Shown here piece by piece: positions 9,101 to 17,397 of a DNA stretch of 64,000 nucleotides; the stretch's first letter is position 1, and each line of letters opens with the position of its first letter. The stretch is from NCBI GenBank assembly GCA_000018565.1, contig CP000875.1, positions 3,301,199-3,365,198 of the forward strand. The letters run 5' to 3'. Both the position numbers and the translations under genes were made by a program. The DNA is from Herpetosiphon aurantiacus DSM 785. GTDB taxonomy: Bacteria; Chloroflexota; Chloroflexia; Chloroflexales; Herpetosiphonaceae. The notes below the pieces were generated by a model. The model was not told the origin of the DNA and did no database searches. It was given only the letters and a program-made list of their open reading frames with translations.

Positions 9101-12100
9101 CCTCACTCGGGTGCGGTGATTATTCCGGATGGTGAAGGCTATGAAGAGCGGGTTGAACAATTGCTGCGCGAAATCAACGATATTGTTGATGCGCGAAAGC
9201 TCTTGCTCAACGATGCAGGGATCGCCGATATTTACCAATACAATGCGGTTAATCCTAAAAATACCCAACCAGCAATTTTGGTTGCAATCGACAACTTTGC
9301 CGAATTTACTGAAACCTTTGGCGAAGGTCCAGATGCCAATGTGGAAAGCGTATTGGATAAACTTGTTTCGATTGCTCGCCAAGCTAAACCCTACGCCATT
9401 CACTTTATCATCACAATTGGCAGCATGGCCGAGCTATCGACCCAAGTCTTTAGCTTGTTTACCGAGCGCTATACCTTGAAGCTCAGCGATAACACCGAAT
9501 ATCGGGCGATCGTTGGCGGTCGGGTTGATGATATTAATGATATTCCTGGCCGTGGCTATACCAAAGTTGGGCCACAGCCGCTGAGCTTCCAAGTAGCAGT
9601 ATCGGCAGGCATCAGTAGCGATGGCTCACTCGATTCAACCATCGAAATGAAGGAAATCGATCAACTAGCCCAATTTATGAGCGATTATGCTCGTACTAGT
9701 GGCAAGCACTATGCGAAGCCACGTCGCGTCGATGCCATGCCCAAGGCGATTCTCTTCAAATCGATGCTGCCTGAAATGTATGCCACCATGCTGCAACGTG
9801 AGATTCGCTTTGAGCCAGATTTACGGCCCCAGCTCAATGCCTTGATGAGCGAAGCATGGGAAGATAGCATCAAGCCTGAAAACGCCGATTGGCTCAAAGT
9901 AACGGTTGGGGTAATGTCCGGCAATCGCCCACGCACGCTGCAACTCGAAGCCAAAAAAGATGGTGTCCACGGGATGATCGCTGGGGGTACTGGGGCTGGT
10001 AAATCGGAATTGCTGATGACCTTGATCATCGGTTTGGCCGTGCGTTACGACCCCAGTATTCTCAACTTTATTCTGGTTGACTACAAAGGTGGTGGTGCGT
10101 TTGATCCCTTCAAGGATATGCCACACACCGTCGATTTGGTAACCAACTTGAATAAATCGCGGGTACGGCGGATGTTTACCGCGATCAATGCAGAAATGGG
10201 TCGTCGCCAAGCATTAAATGCCCGTACCGGTACCAAAGATATTGTTGAATATCGGGCTAAGGGCTTCCACCTTGACCCACAATGGGGGCCATTCCCGCAT
10301 CTATTCATCATCATCGACGAATACGCCGAAATGATCAGCGATACGCCAGAATTCCGCGATGAATTGGAAAGTATCACGCGGGTTGGTCGTTCGATCGGGG
10401 TTAACCTCTTGCTGGCTTCACAACGGCCAATTGGGGTTACCGACCAGATGCGGGCCAATATCAAGTATCGGATTTGTCTGCGGGTTGAAGATATTGACAC
10501 CAGCCGCGAAATGTTGCGCCGCTCAGATGCAGCCTTCTTGCCTAGCGGGATGCCTGGCCGTGGCTATCTCCAAGTTGGTAACGAAAATCTCGACCTGATT
10601 CAAGTATCGTACACTGGTGAATCCTACGATTATGCGGTGGCGGCTGATGGAACTAAGGCTAAGTTCTATGAATTGATTGTGAGCATGGCGCAGGAATTGC
10701 TCCATCCACGCCCACGGCCACAAACGCCATGGCCAGCCCCATTACCCGATGCGATTACCTTTGAACAATTGCTCAACCCACGTTATGTCGATAAAACCTA
10801 TCTGCCGTTGATGACGCTTGGCCGCTCGCAGCGGATTTCCTTGAATGCCTTCGTTGGCGATTGGTTTGAGAATAAAGGTCAATGGTTTGGAGTCGATTGG
10901 AATCACGTGGCCATGCGAGCGATCGTTGGGGTACTCGATGATCCAGGCAATGCCCGCCAAATGCCGCTAATTCTCGATTTCAATAAAGGCCATGCGGTGG
11001 TCTTTGGGGCTTCTGGTTGGGGTAAAACCACCATGATTCGTTCGATGGTGTTGAGCTTGGCAGCAACTCACTCGCCAAATGAATTCAATGCTCATGTGCT
11101 TGATCTTGGTGGGCGCAACCTTGAAGTGCTCCGCGCAATTCCCCACGTCGGGACGGTGATTCTGCCCGATGAACAAGGCTATGAAGAGCGGATTCAACAG
11201 CTTTGGCGTGAATTGAATAATGTGGTTGATGAACGCAAGAAGCTGTTCAGCGATGCTGGCGTTTCAACCCTTGCTGAATACAATAGCCAAAACGCTGCCA
11301 AACCCAAGCCAGCGATTTTGGTCGCGATCGATAACTTCGGCGAATATATCGAAACCTTTGGCGATGATAAGAATAACGATGCCAATAACTTGCTTGAGGC
11401 CTTTGTGGCTTTGGCACGCCAAGGGAAAGCCTATGGCCTACACATTCTGATCACTGCTAGTCGCTTGAACATTCTGTCAAGTAAACTATATAGCCTCTTT
11501 ACTGAACGTTTGACCTTCCGCATCTCTGATGCAGGCGATTATTCATCAATTGTAGGGACGCGGCTGTTGGAAGTCGAAGAAATTCCAGGCCGTGGTGCAG
11601 CCAAGGTTGGACGTGATGCACTGAGCTATCATATTGCGCTACCACCAGGCACGATTGGCAAAGCTGATGTGCTTGGGGCTGATGGTCAACCACAAGTCAC
11701 CGAAAAACTGCAAATTCGCGGTGAGGCTGGCCAAATTCGGGTTATTGGCAAGCATATGAATGCCTATATTGCTAATAATCCTGGCAAATACCAACCACCA
11801 TTAGGGATTGCTGCCTTACCTAAGAGTTCATCGTATCGCCAAGTATTGCAAGAAATGCACAATATTGGCCGTGGTGATCGCCCATTCGTCGAAGAACTCA
11901 AGGAAGCCACCGCCAAAACATGGGATTATAACGGTGGAACGGGCAAGCAAGCTGGTTGGTTGGCGGCCTGTTTGGGGATTGTCTCGGGCAATCGGCCACG
12001 CACGCTGCAACTTGAAGCCAAACGCGACGGTGTTCACGGGATGGTGGCTGGGGGTACTGGGGCTGGTAAGTCGGAATTGCTGATGACCTTGATTGTTGGT

Positions 12101-15034
12101 CTGGCACTGAATTACTCGCCAAGTATTCTCAACTTCGTCTTGGTGGACTTCAAAGGCGGCGGTGCATTCAAGCCCTTTGAAAACATGCCACACTGTGTGG
12201 ACATCGTGACCAACTTGAACAAATCGGCAGTTGATCGCATGTTTACCTCGATTGATGCTGAAATTCGTCGCCGTCAAGCGCTCAACGCCATGACCGGCAC
12301 CAAAGATATTGTCGAATATCGCGAACGTGGGTTCCATCTCAAGCCAGAGTTTGGTGCATATCCCCACTTGTTCATCATCATCGACGAATATGCCGAAATG
12401 TTCGATTCAAACCCTGAATATTTGCCATCATTGGAAAGTATCACGCGGGTTGGTCGTGCCCAAGGGGTTAACCTCTTGCTGGCCTCGCAACAACCCAAAG
12501 GCGTTACCGACCAAATGCGGGCCAATATCAAGTTGCGGCTCTGTTTACGGGTCGAGCAACCTGACACCAGTCGCGAGCTCTTGCGCAAACCTGATGCCGC
12601 TTTCCTACCAAACGGTATGCCTGGTCGCGGCTATTTGCAAATTGGCAACGAAAACCTTGAGTTGATTCAGGTTTCGTATACTGGTGAAAGCCAAATCGAC
12701 GATCGTGAAGTTGGGGTGCTTTGGCCTGAGCGTGAGCCAGAACCAGTTTCGACCAGCGAAGATACACCCAAGCTGTTCGATACCGTGGTGCAAATTTCGC
12801 GCGAGTTGGTCAATTATCAACCAACGCCTAAGCCATGGCCCAATTTCTTGCCTGAACGAGTAAGTTTGCAATCGCCAATTGTCAATGCTAAAGACAATAC
12901 GATCATCGTCTTCCAGCCAGCGGTTACTGACTGGATCAACGGCGATACCGAACGGCTCTGGCCTGGGGTCAATTGGGAAACTGAAGCCATGCGCACAGCC
13001 GCATTGCTGGTCGATGACCCAAATGAAGCAACTCAATTGCCATTCGTCTTTGATTTCAGCACCAACCACTTGGCGATCTATGGCGACTCTGGTTGGGGCA
13101 AGACTTCGTTGTTGCGTTCGATCATTACAAGCTTAGCGGCAACCCACAGCCCCGATGAACTCCACGCCTATGTGGTCGATTTGGGTGGGCGCAACTACCG
13201 TAGCTTGCGCAACTTGCCCCACATTGGAGCCTTGATCTACGCCGATGACGAGACCTTTGAAGAACAAATGCTGCGCTTGTTCAGCAAAATGGAACGTTTG
13301 ACCCGCGAACGCCAACAAATCTTTAGCGATGCTGGGGTCAATACGATCTATGAGTATAACCAGCAGTTCCCTGACCAAGCCTTACCAGCAATCGTGGTAG
13401 CAATTGATAATATTGCAATCATCCACGAAAATTATGATGCGGTTGAAGAATCGATCCTAATTCCGTTGGTACGACGCTCGCTGAGTGTTGGGATTGCCTT
13501 TATCGTGACTGCCAACTTCCCAAATAATATGTCAAGCAGATTCGGTAGCTTGTTTGGTGAACGGATCACCTTTAAACAAGGCCAGCAAGATCGTTATATG
13601 GATATCGTTGGTCGCGGCGCAATTGAGTTTGGCGATATTCCAGGCCGTGGTTATATTCGGGTTGGCAAGCGTCCATTGCTCTTCCAATCGACCTTGCCAG
13701 TTGGCTTAATTGGTCCCGATGGCCGCGATCATCGCAACGAAGCCGAAGAACTGGATCTGATGGGCCTGATGATGCAAGCTAAAGTCCAACAACTTGGTGG
13801 CATGAAAACCACACCTGATCCAATTCAAATTCTGCCGCAAATTGTGCCATTGCGTGAGATGCTGGATGCCGCCAATGAAGTTGCTGAAGGTAAAGTCATT
13901 TGGAGCGTTGTTGGCCAAAGCAATAATCTCCAACCCGCCATGTACGATCTCAAGAAGATTGGGCCACACGCAGCGATTGCAGGGCCACCAATCTCAGGGA
14001 AAACGACCTTACTCTATAACTGGGTACTTTCGTTAGCCGATCGCTACACACCTGAACAAGTCGCAATGGTCTTGATTGATACCCGTGGACGCTTCTTCAA
14101 ATATGGTGGCAAGCGCAGCTTTGCTGATTTGCCGCATGTTTTGCAAACCGTCAGCGAAATCGATCAAATGCCGAGTTTGCTCGAAAATCTGCAAATCGAA
14201 TGTCAAGCATTTGCCCAACAAGCAATTAGCCGACCAGTCTACATCTTCATCGATAACTTTGAAGATTTCAGCGACGAAGCCGAAAGCAAACGTTCAGTCA
14301 TGAACGACATTGCCGTGCTTACCCGACGCTACGGTGGCGAAGGCGTGTTTGTGATCATCGCAGGGACACTGGATGGCTCAGTCAACGATTTACGCCGACG
14401 AGTTATGAGCGCTAACTTTGGGATTGGGCTGCGCACTGCGCAAGCAGTTGAATCGCTGCGGGTTATGCGCACCCCAAGCGAAGTTCGTGGCAAAGAATTA
14501 CCAATGGGGCGTGGCTTTATGGTCAAGGCTGGTCAAACCACCCTGATTCAAGTTGCTAGCCCATACACTAATGGAAGCCAAGTAGTCGCCGAAGATGCCA
14601 GCGATGAAGCCGAACGGGTAATCAATGCGCTCGATGGCTGGGTCGAAACGATTGCTGAACGCCACCCTGAACGGGCAGCTTGGTCAAGCGGGGCGATCAC
14701 GATTGGCGATAAACCAGTTAACATCGAACAAGATCCACGCGTTGTCCAAATGTCGGCGCTGATTCGTCAAGGTATCCAACGCTTAATGCCACGGCTCAAA
14801 GAATCCAATGGCGAAGGCAGCATTACCGAAAGCATTATGCAAAACTACATTACGATGGATTTTGTCAGCTGGAATAGCTCGGAACGGCTGCGATCAATGC
14901 TCCATCAAATGTTAATTGATCAGCATATGCACGATGGGCTTGATCTTGAGACTGCCACGATGATGGCCGATATGACCAACAGCGACGATGAATCGTTGAT
15001 TCTGGCCTTTGAATCAACCCTAGTAGAAAGCTAG
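6191..15034 (+). CDS. EccC/EssC-like FtsK/SpoIIIE translocase with seven ATPase modules (2947 aa)
   Basis: Motor of the type VII-like system. Two membrane helices (about residues 42-60 and 66-85) precede a cytosolic part. Seven Walker A motifs are visible: GSTGSGKS (about 550), GGSGWGKT (925), GGTGAGKS (1263), GASGWGKT (1606), GGTGAGKS (1953), GDSGWGKT (2298) and GPPISGKT (2596). Modules 1, 3 and 5 have a full Walker B, LFIIIDE(F/Y)AEM. Modules 2, 4, 6 and 7 read IDN, losing the catalytic Glu. Usual EccC proteins have three modules, the first active and the others degenerate, so this looks like the first two modules triplicated plus a terminal one. PWPNFLP-type linkers recur between pairs. 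The ATG at 6191 follows GGAG by 8 nt and is preferred to a TTG at 6158. Ubiquitin-like/FHA gene follows at 71 bases. Confidence 0.96.
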   Translation: MKNSIQMIDRPPRIQPELPFNKFEIPSPPENPEDAISKLIQLALPMTMIVGYVFVTMFGGRGGGGALILIPMALSVLASTGFSIYSFIREKNQRLERERQYHEQIVELNKDMHGYHDLQRRFYRYNYPDTPSTIRVITDAKHDLEKPERTLRSNARIWERRVSDDDFGSVRLGMGTLPSTVVYEVRGGGNFSSPLAREAMKLDADSRYVSDIPIIITLRHKSEDEGDSKEKSTPITPTTHALGIAGARDAVYESIRSILAHYVVFHSPSDTRLYVLASKYNEWDWVETLPHCQPGEYEQLCFVSEIKQVADDADEEGDELDQYMEGIRKILSQRKMRMEDNEENSNNSGRGNPGLPFMLLVVDLLDMYEKAGERLRNIESDAALSILIEEGPQLGAAVIFLVPERSKVPGGCKSVIEIERTTPATNSKQAQHQQLFFRYAEQGVNTFRYIGAADNIVNREESRKLAEELSTLNLRQSAGANLADAVAFFDLMGYSSLDELKVDALKNWQRSIQPKYANWLRAKVGRMSGNKARTLVFSAKKDGVHGMVAGSTGSGKSELLISLIAVMAVTYDPSVVNFVLVDYKGGGAFKEFERLPHCVDIITNLAGDGVTRMFTAIKSEMQRRQVLNNETDTKNIVEYRKKNFHTTHYPYPYLFIIIDEFAEMIADRAEYRGELESITRIGRSLGVSLILAAQRPSGITDQMRSNIKFRISLRVETQGESREMLRRSDAAFLPTGIPGRGYLQVGNEEIELIQVAYTGDPYVDPNSVSQEKVIWPDRRRAEGVDPGIDTQDQSPPELYKVIVTTLDALSRDNNIPIQRAPWPNFLPRELALTQHLISDDPNVNAVTFEEYLLGIDDIMVGLPREHDLTLNPALNKWINGSSGWVEDLNWREYAMRPVVGLIDNPYAAKQIPLTVDFPRGHAVVFGGSGWGKTTFLRSMLMSLAATHSPNQMHMYILDLGGRNFSVLDKLPHSGAVIIPDGEGYEERVEQLLREINDIVDARKLLLNDAGIADIYQYNAVNPKNTQPAILVAIDNFAEFTETFGEGPDANVESVLDKLVSIARQAKPYAIHFIITIGSMAELSTQVFSLFTERYTLKLSDNTEYRAIVGGRVDDINDIPGRGYTKVGPQPLSFQVAVSAGISSDGSLDSTIEMKEIDQLAQFMSDYARTSGKHYAKPRRVDAMPKAILFKSMLPEMYATMLQREIRFEPDLRPQLNALMSEAWEDSIKPENADWLKVTVGVMSGNRPRTLQLEAKKDGVHGMIAGGTGAGKSELLMTLIIGLAVRYDPSILNFILVDYKGGGAFDPFKDMPHTVDLVTNLNKSRVRRMFTAINAEMGRRQALNARTGTKDIVEYRAKGFHLDPQWGPFPHLFIIIDEYAEMISDTPEFRDELESITRVGRSIGVNLLLASQRPIGVTDQMRANIKYRICLRVEDIDTSREMLRRSDAAFLPSGMPGRGYLQVGNENLDLIQVSYTGESYDYAVAADGTKAKFYELIVSMAQELLHPRPRPQTPWPAPLPDAITFEQLLNPRYVDKTYLPLMTLGRSQRISLNAFVGDWFENKGQWFGVDWNHVAMRAIVGVLDDPGNARQMPLILDFNKGHAVVFGASGWGKTTMIRSMVLSLAATHSPNEFNAHVLDLGGRNLEVLRAIPHVGTVILPDEQGYEERIQQLWRELNNVVDERKKLFSDAGVSTLAEYNSQNAAKPKPAILVAIDNFGEYIETFGDDKNNDANNLLEAFVALARQGKAYGLHILITASRLNILSSKLYSLFTERLTFRISDAGDYSSIVGTRLLEVEEIPGRGAAKVGRDALSYHIALPPGTIGKADVLGADGQPQVTEKLQIRGEAGQIRVIGKHMNAYIANNPGKYQPPLGIAALPKSSSYRQVLQEMHNIGRGDRPFVEELKEATAKTWDYNGGTGKQAGWLAACLGIVSGNRPRTLQLEAKRDGVHGMVAGGTGAGKSELLMTLIVGLALNYSPSILNFVLVDFKGGGAFKPFENMPHCVDIVTNLNKSAVDRMFTSIDAEIRRRQALNAMTGTKDIVEYRERGFHLKPEFGAYPHLFIIIDEYAEMFDSNPEYLPSLESITRVGRAQGVNLLLASQQPKGVTDQMRANIKLRLCLRVEQPDTSRELLRKPDAAFLPNGMPGRGYLQIGNENLELIQVSYTGESQIDDREVGVLWPEREPEPVSTSEDTPKLFDTVVQISRELVNYQPTPKPWPNFLPERVSLQSPIVNAKDNTIIVFQPAVTDWINGDTERLWPGVNWETEAMRTAALLVDDPNEATQLPFVFDFSTNHLAIYGDSGWGKTSLLRSIITSLAATHSPDELHAYVVDLGGRNYRSLRNLPHIGALIYADDETFEEQMLRLFSKMERLTRERQQIFSDAGVNTIYEYNQQFPDQALPAIVVAIDNIAIIHENYDAVEESILIPLVRRSLSVGIAFIVTANFPNNMSSRFGSLFGERITFKQGQQDRYMDIVGRGAIEFGDIPGRGYIRVGKRPLLFQSTLPVGLIGPDGRDHRNEAEELDLMGLMMQAKVQQLGGMKTTPDPIQILPQIVPLREMLDAANEVAEGKVIWSVVGQSNNLQPAMYDLKKIGPHAAIAGPPISGKTTLLYNWVLSLADRYTPEQVAMVLIDTRGRFFKYGGKRSFADLPHVLQTVSEIDQMPSLLENLQIECQAFAQQAISRPVYIFIDNFEDFSDEAESKRSVMNDIAVLTRRYGGEGVFVIIAGTLDGSVNDLRRRVMSANFGIGLRTAQAVESLRVMRTPSEVRGKELPMGRGFMVKAGQTTLIQVASPYTNGSQVVAEDASDEAERVINALDGWVETIAERHPERAAWSSGAITIGDKPVNIEQDPRVVQMSALIRQGIQRLMPRLKESNGEGSITESIMQNYITMDFVSWNSSERLRSMLHQMLIDQHMHDGLDLETATMMADMTNSDDESLILAFESTLVES

Positions 15035-15104
15035 CAGTATTTGGGTGGCGGGCTGAATTCAAAGCTTGCCACCCAAGTATAATCCTGTGCGAGGAGTTAC
15101 GTTC

Positions 15105-15731
15105 ATGGCTAAACAAGCCCGCTTTGAACTTTTCATCGATGTTTATGAAAAAAAGCAACAAGTTGCCCAAGCCCTCACCAATATGCCAACTGGCGAACTT
15201 GTTGAATCGATTCTGAAGGAATTTCGGCGTGATTTCGATTTTCTCGGCCAAAACCCTGATGCTTATTGCTTGATGAAAGCTGATGGCACGGTTTTGAGCA
15301 ATAATCGCACGCTCGATAAACAAGTATCCAATAAAGATCGCTTGATTTTTAGCGAAGCCATGCCAAATATGCCTGCCGACGGCCAACCAATGGCACGGCG
15401 GATTTATCTGCGCGAACATCCAACAGGCAATAGTTTTCGCTTACACTGGCAACCAGCGGTGGTTGGCCGCTTTGATAATCAATCGAACAACGATCTTTTG
15501 GCAGTTGATTTGGGCAGCCATCCTAATGGCTTACGGGTTTCGCGTCGCCAATTTGAAATTACCGAAACTGGCGGCCATTTCTATATTGAAAGCCTTTCGC
15601 CCAACCCAACCACGATCACCGATTCAACTGGGCGGCCAATTCAAGTTGATCGTCGCCAAGTGCTGCAACATGGCGATTTGATCACGCTTGATCGCAGCCA
15701 AATTACCTTTAAAGTGATCATCTCGGATTAG
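15105..15731 (+). CDS. Ubiquitin-like (EsaB/YukD-type) domain fused to FHA domain (208 aa)
   Basis: Residues 1 to about 88 look like a ubiquitin-fold domain of the YukD/EsaB/EccD type: short beta strand, a helix with TGELVESILKEF, a segment LMKADGTVLSNNRTLDKQV and a final strand RLIFSEA. Residues about 105-208 form an FHA domain: VGRFDNQ (Gly-Arg), VSRRQFEI (the usual SRRH with Gln for His) and LQHGDLITL. FHA domains bind phosphothreonine, and EssC of Firmicutes carries FHA domains at its own N-terminus. Here the FHA is instead joined to the ubiquitin-like module and encoded just after the translocase, so it probably regulates or docks to it. The ATG at 15105 follows GAGGAG; the earlier in-frame start lacks a site. 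Confidence 0.85.
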   Translation: MAKQARFELFIDVYEKKQQVAQALTNMPTGELVESILKEFRRDFDFLGQNPDAYCLMKADGTVLSNNRTLDKQVSNKDRLIFSEAMPNMPADGQPMARRIYLREHPTGNSFRLHWQPAVVGRFDNQSNNDLLAVDLGSHPNGLRVSRRQFEITETGGHFYIESLSPNPTTITDSTGRPIQVDRRQVLQHGDLITLDRSQITFKVIISD

Positions 15732-15761
15732 GTTATTCGCCGAAAAATCAATATGCAGTTA

Positions 15762-15795
15762 AAATAGCGCTTGGTTCAGATCAGCGCTATTTTTA
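15762..15795 (+). terminator. Intrinsic terminator after the translocase/Ub-FHA unit
   Basis: A 10-bp perfect stem (AAATAGCGCT against AGCGCTATTT) with an 11-nt loop runs into TTTTTAT. It closes the transcript begun upstream of the translocase. Confidence 0.8.
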
Positions 15796-15822
15796 TGCGC
15801 AATGTAGCATTTAGGAGCAATA

Positions 15823-16086
15823 ATGAGCGATTTAGAACATCTGCAAAGTTTGGTCGAAGATGCCTTTTTGGAAGCGCCCTTGATGTATGCAAATGGCTTT
15901 ATCAACGGTTTAGGAGCAACCGATGCCTATACCGTGTTACAAACCAATGGCCGCGCCGTTGCCGTCGTAAATATGTCGTTGCCAGTCGCGAAAACCCTTG
16001 GCCAAGGGCTTTTGGCTATGATTGCAGCCTACGAGGAGCAAACTGGGGACACCGTAGCAACCCTCGATCAAATCCACGGACGTTAA
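15823..16086 (+). CDS. Small protein, possibly DUF3467-like (87 aa)
   Basis: An 87-residue cytosolic protein starting at an ATG behind TTAGGAG. The second half, with VAVVNMSLPVAKTLGQGLLAMI and AAYEEQTG, resembles the end of DUF3467-type small proteins, where two short strands are followed by a helix with a Lys-x-Leu and a terminal YE.x.G. The match is by eye and no biochemical role is known. It sits alone between two terminators inside the secretion locus, so a link to secretion is only positional. Confidence 0.6.
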   Translation: MSDLEHLQSLVEDAFLEAPLMYANGFINGLGATDAYTVLQTNGRAVAVVNMSLPVAKTLGQGLLAMIAAYEEQTGDTVATLDQIHGR

Positions 16087-16097
16087 TTATGTAGCCT

Positions 16098-16134
16098 GAT
16101 CAAACGAGATGCAATTACTTCATCTCGTTTGATC
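16098..16134 (+). terminator. Strong hairpin after the DUF3467-like gene
   Basis: A perfect 14-bp stem (GATCAAACGAGATG against CATCTCGTTTGATC) with a 9-nt loop starts 12 bases after the stop codon. The following sequence is GATTTACG, so the T-tract is weak; it may terminate transcription or protect the 3' end. Confidence 0.6.
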
Positions 16135-16180
16135 GATTTACGGGCCACGAATTAACTTAAAAATCCATCAAAAGCCCCTC

Positions 16181-16209
16181 TTGTAAAGCACTAATCCATC
16201 GAGTATGCT
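16181..16209 (+). promoter_or_regulatory. Candidate promoter of effector gene 1
   Basis: TTGTAA (16181-16186) and TATGCT (16204-16209) are spaced by 17 bp, about 180 nt upstream of the effector start. The rest of this 300-base gap shows nothing else clear. Confidence 0.45.
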
Positions 16210-16389
16210 GGAACAGATGCGATTCTATTATTCCTTGGTAAGGCTGCGCCATTTATTGCAGTCTTAACTAAGAAGGGTGTACGCTTAATCATGGTTTAAC
16301 CTGAATAAGCCCATAGCATAATCATTGGCTAGTATCTCTAGCAATGATCACAATCTTCTGTTCTTTTTATACCCGATGGAGTTTACCTC

Positions 16390-17376
16390 ATGGCTCAAGA
16401 CACCATTCAGGCCAAGTACGATGAGTTGGATCAAGTTGCCAGCCGTTTTGGCAAAGCCGCTGACACCACCACAGCAATTTTCAAATCGCTTGAAAGTATG
16501 GCCAATCGGCTTGAGGGTGGTGATTGGCAGGGCGATGCTCAAAAGGCATTTAGTGCTGAATTTCGGGGCGAGGTTCAACCAGCCTTTAACCGCCTTCACA
16601 CTTTTTTCCAACAAGCACAAAGCACAACCTTAGAGATCAAAAAAGTCTTCCAACAAGCTGAAGAAGAAGCGGCTGCCCTTTTTCGTGGCGATGTCTTTGG
16701 CGGTGGTGCTAATGGTAATGGTAGCGGCAATGGGACTGCTGGCAATGGCAATGGCAGTGGCAGTGGCAGTGGCAGTGGCAATACTGGCGATGGTGGCACA
16801 GGTACAGGCGGCTCAGGCAGTGGCCCAACCTTCAAGGGTAAAGTTAAAGTTCACACCTATGATTACAAAACCAAAACTGGTGAAACCAAGCCGCAACTCA
16901 AATTAGGCGTTAGCGGCGCACTCCTTGAAGACAAAGGCGATCTGATTAAGGTTGATGGGCCGATTCCTTACACCCTCAAAGGCAAATACCAAGTTGGTTA
17001 TGGCGAAGCTGGGATCGGCTTAGGGGTCAATGGCGATAAGAAATTTACGATTGGGCCATACGTCGAAGGAACTGTTGCCAAAGGTGAATTAACCAATGTT
17101 TATGGCGACAAAAACTTTGGCTATACCGAAACCCTCGAAGGCAAAGCCCTCTCAGTTGAAGGTTTTGCTGGCCTCAAAGATGGCTCAGTTGGCGCAACCA
17201 TCGGCGGCACGCTCGTCTCAGTTCAAGCCACCAAAGGCTTGAATGTTGCTGGGGTCAACGTTGGGGTTACCGCCGAAGTTGGCCTCAAGGCCGAGCTTGG
17301 CTTTAGCATCGGTAAAGAAACCAAAATTAAATTGCCATTTGTCTCGTTTGGCTTCTCGTTTGGTGGAGCCAAATAA
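16390..17376 (+). CDS. WXG-domain candidate effector with Gly/Ser/Asn linker and beta-rich C-terminus (328 aa)
   Basis: Three parts are visible. Residues 1 to about 108 are a WXG100-type domain: LDQVASRFGKAA, the turn GGDWQGDAQKAF, and a second helix ending LEIKKVFQQAEEEAAALF. Residues about 109-150 are a Gly/Ser/Asn repeat linker. The remaining 180 residues are beta-rich with many regularly placed glycines (for example YGEAGIGLGVNGDKKF and VGLKAELGFSIG), as in a beta-barrel or beta-helix, and have no motif I recognise. The head would direct secretion by the neighbouring system; the tail is the likely activity. The Shine-Dalgarno is GGAG before the ATG. The EspG-like gene starts 21 bases downstream, suggesting a secretion chaperone or immunity partner. 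Confidence 0.8.
   Translation: MAQDTIQAKYDELDQVASRFGKAADTTTAIFKSLESMANRLEGGDWQGDAQKAFSAEFRGEVQPAFNRLHTFFQQAQSTTLEIKKVFQQAEEEAAALFRGDVFGGGANGNGSGNGTAGNGNGSGSGSGSGNTGDGGTGTGGSGSGPTFKGKVKVHTYDYKTKTGETKPQLKLGVSGALLEDKGDLIKVDGPIPYTLKGKYQVGYGEAGIGLGVNGDKKFTIGPYVEGTVAKGELTNVYGDKNFGYTETLEGKALSVEGFAGLKDGSVGATIGGTLVSVQATKGLNVAGVNVGVTAEVGLKAELGFSIGKETKIKLPFVSFGFSFGGAK
16741..16782 (+). repeat. In-frame hexanucleotide repeat (GGCAAT/GGCAGT) in effector linker
   Basis: Seven tandem six-base units (three GGCAAT, four GGCAGT) encode Gly-Asn and Gly-Ser pairs. Unit gain or loss would keep the frame and change only linker length. Confidence 0.85.
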
Positions 17377-17397
17377 CCTAGAGAAGGGGTTAACTCA

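Noticed and set aside
8834-9403. Minus-strand 189-codon ORF inside the translocase gene
   Set aside because: Mirror of a degenerate ATPase module; no start site or family resemblance.
11828-12367. Minus-strand 179-codon ORF inside the translocase gene
   Set aside because: It is antisense to a conserved ATPase module; similar antisense frames recur in modules 1 and 3 only because the modules are repeats.
15771-16094. Alternative 107-codon frame over the DUF3467-like gene
   Set aside because: It starts inside the terminator hairpin and lacks a ribosome site, while the 87-codon frame has TTAGGAG and a plausible family match.
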